Positions 1-5,049 of a DNA stretch of 7,747 bases are shown in pieces (position 1 is the stretch's first letter; the number at the start of each line of letters is the position of its first letter). This stretch comes from Zeimonas sp041678445 (GTDB taxonomy: Bacteria > Pseudomonadota > Gammaproteobacteria > Burkholderiales > Burkholderiaceae_E), in assembly GCA_041678445.1 (NCBI GenBank), contig JBAYOD010000150.1, positions 1-7,747 of the forward strand, in the 5' to 3' direction. Both the position numbers and the translations under genes were made by a program. The notes beneath the pieces are model-generated. The model made no database searches and had not been told where the DNA came from. It saw nothing but the letters and a program-made list of their open reading frames with translations.

Positions 1-176
1 CCGAAATTCATTCCGCGTGGGTAGCCGCCGACGAAGGCTTCGGGAAAGAGGGCGAGTTTCGCCCCTTGCCGGGCGGCCTGCCCGGCCAGTCCGTCGAGCT
101 TGTCCAGCGTCTGGTCCAGACTGCCGGCCACGGGGGCGGCCTGTACGACCGCGACGATCTGTCGTGAGGGAGTCAT
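1..176 (-). CDS. nitrilase family protein, N-terminal part (3' end outside window)
   Basis: The minus strand from ATG at 176-174 encodes 58 residues beginning MTPSRQIVAVVQAAP and running off the window with no stop. The stretch LALFPEAFVGGYPRG (residues 41-55) is the signature of the first catalytic block of carbon-nitrogen hydrolases, specifically of the nitrilase branch; Glu46 would be the general base. The catalytic Lys and Cys lie further downstream and are not visible. True nitrilases convert R-CN to the carboxylic acid plus ammonia; cyanide hydratases and arylacetonitrilases share this N-terminus, so the substrate is open. The start is supported by an AAGGAAG ribosome-binding sequence (complement of 181-187) a few bases upstream. 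A TTGTATACAA palindrome sits about 30 bp upstream and a relic GntR gene lies divergently beyond it, which suggests the gene was once under a dedicated regulator. Confidence 0.9.
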   Translation of the reverse strand, partial: MTPSRQIVAVVQAAPVAGSLDQTLDKLDGLAGQAARQGAKLALFPEAFVGGYPRGMNF

Positions 177-205
177 TCCGCTTCCTTGATGATCATGAGC
201 TTATT

Positions 206-225
206 TTGTATACAATCGACAATCG
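206..225. promoter_or_regulatory. candidate GntR-type operator upstream of the nitrilase
   Basis: Positions 206-215 read TTGTATACAA, a perfect 10-bp palindrome in an AT-rich patch of otherwise GC-rich DNA. It is immediately followed by a tandem 7-bp direct repeat, ACAATCG at 212-218 and 219-225. FadR/FCD-subfamily GntR regulators are known to bind short palindromes with TTGT/ACAA-like arms. The site lies about 30 bp upstream of the nitrilase start and between it and the regulator relic, the usual place for a divergent operator. Which protein binds it today is not known. Confidence 0.5.
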
Positions 226-410
226 AACCTTAGCCCGGTCGCAGGCATGCGTCAACGGGGCAGCCATTCTCGCCGGGGTGCTACCGGTCGGGCAACCGCT
301 TCGCCGAACACCGGGCGATCCTGCAGACTTTCGAAACCGGCAACCCGGGCCTGGCCGGCACGACACCGAAGGATCACATCGGGCACCATGGCGATAAACT
401 CGTCAAGCGC
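226..410 (+). pseudogene. remnant of a GntR/FCD transcriptional regulator with internal deletion
   Basis: Two fragments in different frames look like the two ends of one FadR-type regulator. In the frame of position 227, about 227-300 encodes a stretch containing AAILAGVLPVGQPLR, which resembles the first helix and wing-entry segment of GntR DNA-binding domains (usual form: AILxGxLPPGxRLxE). From about 297, in the frame of position 297, the sequence continues RFAEHRAILQTFETGNPGLA and then DHIGHHGDKLVKRL, which resembles the last two helices of an FCD domain (EHRAI..., then ...HI). The roughly 150 residues that should lie between are absent, and no start or stop codon frames the pieces. The simplest reading is an internal deletion with frame change. 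It is oriented divergently from the nitrilase, the usual place for its regulator. The match was judged by eye. Confidence 0.45.
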
Positions 411-464
411 CTGAGAAGGCCCCGCAACTCAAGGACGGATCCCGGTGATCCGCAGCCGTACGCC

Positions 465-644
465 ATGAACCTGCTCGACGCCTCATCCGGCCCCTTCGTC
501 GCCACCTTCCTGCTGCTGATGCTGCTGATCGGAGTCGGCTACACCCGACGCAGGACAAGCATCGGCCTGTTCATGCTCTGGGCCGGGGTGCTCGCCATGC
601 TCGGGATGATCGTTTCGCAGATCCTGCGCGCCCTGTCGGGCTGA
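465..644 (+). CDS. small two-helix membrane protein (59 aa), unrecognised
   Basis: An ATG at 465 opens a 59-codon reading frame ending in TGA at 642-644. The product begins MNLLDASSGPFVATFLLLML. It has one hydrophobic segment at residues 11-25, a short basic turn (YTRRRTS, residues 26-32) and a second hydrophobic segment at about residues 33-54. This predicts two inner-membrane helices with an Arg-rich loop, probably cytoplasmic by the positive-inside rule. No family is recognised. There is no strong ribosome-binding sequence just before the ATG, and the same frame stays open upstream into the regulator relic, so a fused or fortuitous frame cannot be excluded. The clean hydrophobic/basic/hydrophobic pattern and Leu/Met-rich helices argue for a real small membrane protein. 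Confidence 0.5.
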   Translation: MNLLDASSGPFVATFLLLMLLIGVGYTRRRTSIGLFMLWAGVLAMLGMIVSQILRALSG

Positions 645-665
645 ACGCCCGCCCGTTTCGCGCGC

Positions 666-721
666 TTGACAGACCTCCGTCGATCTCTCAGTATTGACTT
701 ACACGATTGTCTTACATTAAT
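666..721 (+). promoter_or_regulatory. candidate promoter with repeated operator-like words before the binding-protein operon
   Basis: TTGACTTACA (694-703) and TTGTCTTACA (707-716) form a direct repeat with a 13-bp period, in an AT-rich island. The second word recurs exactly at 4426-4435, next to the GntR start. TTGTCTTACAT differs by one base from the TNGTNNNACNA pattern known for FadR/LldR-type GntR operators. Possible -35 elements are TTGACA at 666-671 and TTGACT at 694-699; the latter has ATTAAT (716-721) after a 16-bp gap as a -10. If that promoter is used, both repeats overlap it, consistent with repression. The promoter assignment is tentative; the repeats are plainly visible. Confidence 0.45.
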
Positions 722-744
722 TGAACGAACCCTTCCGATGGACA

Positions 745-794
745 GGCAGCCCCCGTTGGGGTTGCCGTATCGTCGTTTCGACGGGTTCGATCCC
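745..794 (+). other. stacked hairpins in the 5' leader of the binding-protein operon
   Basis: The leader between the putative promoter and the ATG at 813 can fold into consecutive stem-loops. The first pairs GGCAGCCCC (745-753) with GGGGTTGCC (758-766) around CGTT: a 9-bp stem with one G-U pair. The second pairs CGTCG (771-775) with CGACG (779-783) around TTT. A short GGG/CCC pairing (783-785 with 792-794) follows and competes with the second stem for base 783. None is followed by a U run, so these are not typical intrinsic terminators. They end just before the AGGGG ribosome-binding site at 799-803. A role in mRNA stability or translation is possible but unproven. Confidence 0.4.
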
Positions 795-812
795 GGCCAG
801 GGGTATCCGAAG

Positions 813-1787
813 ATGAAACGCACACTGTCAAGAATCGTCGCCATCGGACTGCTTGCCGCAGGCACCCTGGGCGGCTTGTCCACAGCCCAGGCCAGCTACC
901 CCGACCGACCGATCCGGATGGTCATTCCGTTCACTCCGGGCGGAGGCACCGACATCCTCGGACGCTACATCGGCTCGGAACTCGAACAGGCGCTCGGTCA
1001 GCCCATCGTGGTCGAGAACGTGCCGGGTGCAAACGGCCGGATCGCCCGGCAACTGGTGGCCAAACAGCCCGCAGACGGCTACACGCTGATGCTCGGCAGC
1101 AACTCCACGCATGCCATCGCACCCCTGACGACGAACGAGACGATGGCCGACCTGCTGCGCGATTTCGCGCCGGTGAGCATCATCGCCAACACGACCCTGG
1201 TGCTTGCAGTCAGCGCGGCCTCGCCGATCACCAACGTCGCCGAGTTCATTGCAGCCACGCGCCAGAAGGAGCTGTCCTACGGTACCTTCGGCCTGGCCTC
1301 TTCGCCGCACCTGATGGGCGAGCTGCTGTCGCTCAATGCGTCGGCGCCGATGCTGCACATTCCCTACAAGGGTTCGGCGCCCGCGGTGACCGACGTGCTC
1401 GGCGGGCACACCGACAGCGTGTTCCTGACCGTTGCCGCGGTCAGCGAACAGGTTGCCAACGGCCGGCTGCGGGCGCTCGCGATCACCGGCACAAGCCGGA
1501 TCGAGTCGATGCCCGATGTGCCCACCTTCGCCGAAGCCGGTGTCGCGGGGCTGGAAGACGCGGGCTGGTTCGCCCTGTTCGTTCCGGCCCAGGTGCCCGA
1601 CGCCATCCGGGAGCGGGTCGCAGCCGCCCTCGCCAAGGTGATCGCCAAACCGGCGGTGCAGCAGCGCCTGGCGACCCTTGGCCTGGAGCCGGTCGGCAGC
1701 GCCCCCGAAGCAACCAGGCTCGCCTGGGAGGCCACCGTCAGGCTGGTGCAGGACATCATCGAGAAAACCCGCTTGAAGCTCAACTGA
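813..1787 (+). CDS. Bug/TctC-family periplasmic solute-binding protein
   Basis: This 324-residue protein is a tripartite tricarboxylate transporter (TTT) type substrate-binding receptor that captures a small ligand, usually a carboxylate or aromatic/heterocyclic acid, in the periplasm. Residues 1-27 form a signal peptide ending AQA before SYPDRP. The family hallmarks follow: YPDRPIRMVIPFTPGGGTD (residues 29-47), GQPIVVENVPGANG (62-75) and PADGYTL (86-92). Length is normal for the family. The start at 813 is chosen because AGGGG at 799-803 precedes it at good spacing and the signal peptide begins there; an in-frame ATG at 666 would add 49 residues that read through the leader. It is the first gene of a three-gene operon; the next begins 15 bp after its stop. 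No TctA/TctB membrane partners are in the window, which is common for Bug proteins. The ligand is unknown. Confidence 0.95.
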   Translation: MKRTLSRIVAIGLLAAGTLGGLSTAQASYPDRPIRMVIPFTPGGGTDILGRYIGSELEQALGQPIVVENVPGANGRIARQLVAKQPADGYTLMLGSNSTHAIAPLTTNETMADLLRDFAPVSIIANTTLVLAVSAASPITNVAEFIAATRQKELSYGTFGLASSPHLMGELLSLNASAPMLHIPYKGSAPAVTDVLGGHTDSVFLTVAAVSEQVANGRLRALAITGTSRIESMPDVPTFAEAGVAGLEDAGWFALFVPAQVPDAIRERVAAALAKVIAKPAVQQRLATLGLEPVGSAPEATRLAWEATVRLVQDIIEKTRLKLN

Positions 1788-1802
1788 AACCGGCCGATCC
1801 CG

Positions 1803-2696
1803 ATGCCACGCACAAGCGCAATCCCGACGGCCCCGGTGCCTGATGAAGGCAGGGACGGCTGGCTCGAGCTGAACGGGCTGCGCTTTCACTACGTCAGCTG
1901 GGGACAGCCGCAGTCACCGGCGCTGGTCTGCCTGCACGGCCTGCGCAGCTACGCCCGGACCTTCGCGCCCCTGGCCGCCACGCTGTCCCGGAGCTTCTTC
2001 GTCATCGCCCTGGACCAGCGCGGCCGCGGCGAAACCGACTGGGACCCCGATCGCAATTATTACGCCGACCAGTACGTCAGCGATCTGGCCGCTTTCGTCG
2101 ACAGGCTCGACCTGGCGCGCTTCCACCTGCTCGGCCACTCGATGGGCGGGGTCAACTCGATCCTCTACGCCGCCCGCCATCCCGGGCGGCTGCTCAGCCT
2201 GATCCTCGAAGACAGCGGCCCCGGCGCCTCGCAGAACAGCCGGGGCGCCTCACGGATCAACGCCGAACTCGCCAGCACCCCGGCGTCGTTTCCCGATTGG
2301 GACAGCGCGCGCGCCTTCTGGCGGTCGATCCGGCCGAACGTCACCGACGCCGCCATCGATTCGCGCGTGGCCAACTCTCTGAAGCAGGGCGCGGACCGCG
2401 TCGAATGGCGCCACGACCAGGCCGGCATCGCCCTGTGCCGGCTGACGGGCGACCCGACCCGCACAATGCCCGACCTGTGGCCGTTGATCCCGCAGATCAC
2501 CTGTCCGGCATTGGTGATCCGGGGCGCCGAGTCGGATTACCTGAGCACCGAAACGCTCACCGCGATGCAGGCCGCCAACCCGCGCCTGCGCGGTATCGAG
2601 GTGGCGGGTGCCGGCCACTACGTTCACGATGACCAGCCCGCGGCCTTTCATCGTGCCGTGATCAGCTTTCTCGCCGGACAGGCCACAGCGTCGTGA
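1803..2696 (+). CDS. alpha/beta hydrolase (lactonase/deformylase-like group)
   Basis: A 297-residue soluble alpha/beta hydrolase with no signal peptide. Visible elements in order: oxyanion strand LVCLHG (residues 41-46), DQRGRGETD (71-79), nucleophile elbow GHSMGG with Ser113 (111-116), a cap region at about 140-225, an acid candidate in GAESDY (Asp245) and the catalytic His272 in GAGHYVHDDQP. Asp137 in the ILEDSGPG stretch is an alternative acid, placed as in NicD-type N-formylmaleamate deformylases. The family includes lactonases, C-C hydrolases, deformylases and esterases, so the substrate cannot be fixed. No strong ribosome-binding site precedes the ATG, but the 15-bp gap after the binding-protein gene fits translation within one mRNA. 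Its TGA overlaps the GTG of the next gene. Confidence 0.9.
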   Translation: MPRTSAIPTAPVPDEGRDGWLELNGLRFHYVSWGQPQSPALVCLHGLRSYARTFAPLAATLSRSFFVIALDQRGRGETDWDPDRNYYADQYVSDLAAFVDRLDLARFHLLGHSMGGVNSILYAARHPGRLLSLILEDSGPGASQNSRGASRINAELASTPASFPDWDSARAFWRSIRPNVTDAAIDSRVANSLKQGADRVEWRHDQAGIALCRLTGDPTRTMPDLWPLIPQITCPALVIRGAESDYLSTETLTAMQAANPRLRGIEVAGAGHYVHDDQPAAFHRAVISFLAGQATAS

Positions 2697-3646
2697 CGGC
2701 CACGCTCGCCCCGCTGGGCTCGCTGCCTGTCGAAACCGCCCGGCGCTTCGACGCGATCGGACCGGTCTGGGGCAGCGACATCCCGAAGCACCGCGATCTG
2801 GTGATTGCCGCCTACACCCCGCTCGTTGCTGCCGCTCCCCGGGACGGCATCGAGACGGTGCGCGACATCGGCTACGGTGCGCATCCGCGCCAAACCCTGG
2901 ACATCTTCGCGCCCGCCGGAGCCGACCGGCCGGCAAATGCCGACGTCGTGGTGTTCGTCCACGGCGGCGCGTTCGTGCGTGGCAGGAAGAGCCTCAACGG
3001 ACTGATCTACGACAATGTCCCGACCTGGTTCTGTCGCCAGGGCTGCATTGGCGTGAACCTCGAATACCGGCTGGCCGACGAGGCCCCCTGGCCGGGCGGT
3101 GCCGAAGACCTCGCGCTGGCCATCGCCTGGCTGCGCGCCCATGTCGCCCGCTTCGGCGGCTCCCCCGACCGCATTTTCCTGCTCGGGCACTCGGCCGGCG
3201 GCACCCACGTCGCGACGCTGCTGTTCGACCCGTTCCTGCGCAAGCACCCGAGTCGCGCCGTGGCCGGCGCCATCCTGCTCAGCGCACGCCTGCAGGCGGA
3301 TCTGCGGCCCGACAACCCGAACGCCCACGGTGTGCGGGCCTACTTCGGCGAAGACCCGGCGCTGCACCCGATACGCTCGCCGGCCAGCCACCCGCAGGGT
3401 TCGGACGTTCCCGTCATGATCGTGACCGCGCAGTACGACAACCCGTTGCTCGATCTGTACGGCGCCCAGTTCCAGGCTGCGCTCGGGCAGGTGCGCGGCA
3501 TCATGCCTCGCTTCATCCAGATGCGCCGGCACAACCACACCTCGGTGGTCGCGCACTTCGACTCCGGCGAGGAATATCTGGGCCGCGAGATCCTCGCCTT
3601 CATGACCGCCACTACCGACCCGGGCAACCATGCCGCCAGCGGCTAA
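2693..3646 (+). CDS. HGG-type alpha/beta hydrolase (carboxylesterase / kynurenine formamidase-like)
   Basis: A 317-residue cytoplasmic hydrolase starting with GTG inside the GTGA overlap that carries the previous gene's stop (2693-2696), which implies translational coupling. It has an oxyanion motif FVHGGAF (residues 88-94), nucleophile Ser167 in LLGHSAGG (164-170), a likely acid Asp249 in TAQYDN, and the catalytic His in HNHTS (His282). The HGG motif and a long N-terminal lead-in (residues 1-60) resemble hormone-sensitive-lipase-like esterases and the kynurenine-formamidase-like group, which cleaves aryl formamides or esters. Formamidase activity would suit a nitrogen-compound pathway but is inferred. 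It is the last gene of the operon; its TAA overlaps the stop of the convergent GntR gene by 4 bp, leaving no room for a dedicated terminator between them. Confidence 0.9.
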   Translation: MTATLAPLGSLPVETARRFDAIGPVWGSDIPKHRDLVIAAYTPLVAAAPRDGIETVRDIGYGAHPRQTLDIFAPAGADRPANADVVVFVHGGAFVRGRKSLNGLIYDNVPTWFCRQGCIGVNLEYRLADEAPWPGGAEDLALAIAWLRAHVARFGGSPDRIFLLGHSAGGTHVATLLFDPFLRKHPSRAVAGAILLSARLQADLRPDNPNAHGVRAYFGEDPALHPIRSPASHPQGSDVPVMIVTAQYDNPLLDLYGAQFQAALGQVRGIMPRFIQMRRHNHTSVVAHFDSGEEYLGREILAFMTATTDPGNHAASG

Positions 3647-4419
3647 CCCCGGGTCCGCTCCGGCATCGAAGCCGCCGCAGCCTCGTCGACGTTCAGCGCC
3701 TGCTGGGCAGCCGCCCTCGCATTGTGGACATGCTGGATCGCTGCATCGCGCGCACCGGCCGGGTCGCGCCGGCGGATCGCCGTGTAGATTGCACGCAACT
3801 CCCGGGCGCTGAAGCGGGAGCGGCCGTGCAGGGACATCGAGCGCGCGCGCAGCAGATTGATCCGTGCCAGCAGCCCGATGATCGTCTCGGCAATGATCTC
3901 GTTCGCGCAGCCGCGCAGGATCACGTCGTAGAACGCGCCCGTCCAGCGCAGCAGGCCCGCTGCATCGGCGTCGCGCACGGCGGCCTCGAACGCTTCCAGG
4001 GCCTGGCGAAGCTCGGCCAGCGCCTGCGCGTCGGCGCGCTCGGCGAACAGGAAGACCGCGTGGCCTTCCAGCAGCGCCCGGACCTCGTAGATATTGGCGG
4101 CCTCCTGCCAGCTCATCGACGCAACCGATGGCCCCTTGTAGGGCGTGATGCAGACCAGGCGTTCGGCTTCGAGCTGGCGAAGGGCCTCGCGCAGCGACGG
4201 CCGGCTGACGCCCAGCCGGGCACAGAGATCGGTTTCGACCAGCCGATGCCCCGGCGGCAACGCCCCCGAAACGATCGCGTCCCGCAAGGTGCGCAGCACC
4301 CGCTCACGAACCAGCGCGACCGGCCGCGCCCGTTTCGAGCCGGACTGCCCCGGGGCACCGGCCGCCGCGACGCCCGCCGCCGAAGATGGTTTCGAAGACC
4401 CCCGATATCTAATAGGCAT
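3643..4419 (-). CDS. FCD-domain GntR-family transcriptional regulator
   Basis: A 258-residue regulator. An Ala/Ser/Gly-rich tail (residues 1-30) is followed by a winged helix (about 35-98) with DAIVSGALPPGHRLVETDL and LGVSRPSLREALRQLE, the classic GntR recognition helix, and an all-helical FCD effector domain (about 105-238). The reading frame is open further upstream through the divergent gene; the ATG at 4419 is chosen because it falls just inside the intergenic gap and gives a normal size. There is no clear ribosome-binding site, so a start inside the Ala-rich tail is possible. In the FCD domain the usual D-x3-H is Thr160-x3-Tyr164, and the His of the EHRAI motif is Leu208, so the common metal site looks lost; His230 remains. 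It probably represses itself and the flanking operons, since a TTGT-N3-ACAA site lies 7 bp upstream of its ATG. Confidence 0.93.
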   Translation of the reverse strand: MPIRYRGSSKPSSAAGVAAAGAPGQSGSKRARPVALVRERVLRTLRDAIVSGALPPGHRLVETDLCARLGVSRPSLREALRQLEAERLVCITPYKGPSVASMSWQEAANIYEVRALLEGHAVFLFAERADAQALAELRQALEAFEAAVRDADAAGLLRWTGAFYDVILRGCANEIIAETIIGLLARINLLRARSMSLHGRSRFSARELRAIYTAIRRRDPAGARDAAIQHVHNARAAAQQALNVDEAAAASMPERTRG

Positions 4420-4440
4420 ACAATGTTGTCTTACAATATC
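4418..4440. promoter_or_regulatory. operator/promoter between the divergent GntR and AA_synth genes
   Basis: The divergent starts at 4419 (minus) and 4462 (plus) are only 42 bp apart. This gap contains TTGTCTTACAA (4426-4436), an exact fit to the TNGTNNNACNA pattern of FadR-type GntR operators, and shares the 10-mer TTGTCTTACA with 707-716. TACAAT at 4432-4437 is a good -10 element for the plus-strand operon and overlaps the operator; a second TACAAT lies at 4419-4424. No convincing -35 is visible. AAGGA (4451-4455) is the ribosome-binding site for the ATG at 4462. Binding here could shut both directions. Confidence 0.6.
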
Positions 4441-4461
4441 AGTTGATGGCAAGGAATCCGA

Positions 4462-5034
4462 ATGAAGCTGGAAATCCACCGCTGGCTGTACCACATCGAC
4501 CAGACGCAGGCCGGCGACGACCCCGGGCCTGTACTGCGCAAAGCTGCCATTGTGGCAGTCCTGAAGAATCCCTACGCAGGGAAGAACGTGAACGACCTCA
4601 CTGAACTGATTCAGGCGAGCGAATCGGTCGGTCAGGCCATGGCCTGCGCGGTGCAATCGACCATGCGCGGCTACGAAATCCAGAGCTACGGCAAGGGGGG
4701 CGTGGTCGGCCTGCTGGGCGAGCAGGAACACGCCAACGCCCTGCTGACCACGACCTTCGCCAACCCGGTGCGCGAGGCGGTCGGCGGCGCCAAGGCCTGG
4801 ATCCCGTCGATGACCAAGCGGGCAACCCCGGGCAGCACCATCGATGTGCCGCTCGCGCACAAAGACGCCCTCTATGTCCGCTCACACTACGACGGCGTGA
4901 CGCTGACCCTGCACGACATACCGGCTCCCGACGAGGTTGCGCTGATCATTGCCGTCGCCAACCGCGGCCGGATCCATTCGCGCGTCGGCGGCCTGCACGT
5001 CGACGACATCCACGGGCAGGACGGCCTGACCTGA
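4462..5034 (+). CDS. AA_synth (DUF1185, PF06684) family protein
   Basis: A 190-residue soluble protein that matches the AA_synth/DUF1185 family over its full length. Conserved-looking blocks are NPYAGKNVNDL (residues 37-47), YGKGGVVGLLGEQEHANA (76-93), NPVREAVGGAKAWIPSMTKR (101-120), GSTIDVPLAHKDALYVRSHYD (124-144) and ANRGRIHSRVGGL (166-178). Structures of this family show a variant of the Bacillus chorismate-mutase fold, and a role in amino-acid metabolism was proposed; the reaction is not established to my knowledge. AAGGA at 4451-4455 supports the start. It is the first gene of a two-gene unit with a RutD-like hydrolase 15 bp downstream, and is divergent from a GntR gene. Because RutC/RidA proteins also have a chorismate-mutase-like fold, a RutC-like role (handling an enamine or imine intermediate) is a reasonable guess, not a demonstrated one. 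Confidence 0.93.
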   Translation: MKLEIHRWLYHIDQTQAGDDPGPVLRKAAIVAVLKNPYAGKNVNDLTELIQASESVGQAMACAVQSTMRGYEIQSYGKGGVVGLLGEQEHANALLTTTFANPVREAVGGAKAWIPSMTKRATPGSTIDVPLAHKDALYVRSHYDGVTLTLHDIPAPDEVALIIAVANRGRIHSRVGGLHVDDIHGQDGLT

Positions 5035-5049
5035 GCCCGGAGACCGGCC

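Noticed and set aside
17..397. Plus-strand open frame of 126 codons across the nitrilase start and spacer
   Set aside because: Its first part is antisense to the nitrilase N-terminus and Arg/Pro-rich; only a short middle piece looks meaningful, and that is reported as part of the regulator relic.
666..812. N-terminal extension of the binding protein from an ATG at 666
   Set aside because: It would place 49 residues before a perfect signal peptide and translate through the putative promoter and hairpins; the ATG at 813 has a proper AGGGG site.
828..1889. Long minus-strand open frame of 353 codons opposite the binding-protein gene
   Set aside because: It lies antisense to a clearly recognised Bug-family gene, is Arg/Gly/His-rich and low in complexity, and shows no family motif; typical shadow frame in GC-rich DNA.
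2648..3631. Minus-strand open frame of 327 codons opposite the HGG hydrolase
   Set aside because: Antisense to a gene with a complete catalytic triad; composition is that of a shadow frame and no motif is recognisable.
3724..4446. Plus-strand open frame of 240 codons opposite the GntR gene
   Set aside because: The complementary strand encodes an unmistakable winged-helix and FCD domain; this frame has only Arg/Gln/Pro-rich sequence.
4420..4860. Upstream extension of the GntR frame into the divergent AA_synth gene
   Set aside because: The added sequence is antisense to AA_synth and resembles no GntR N-terminus; the protein has a normal size from 4419.
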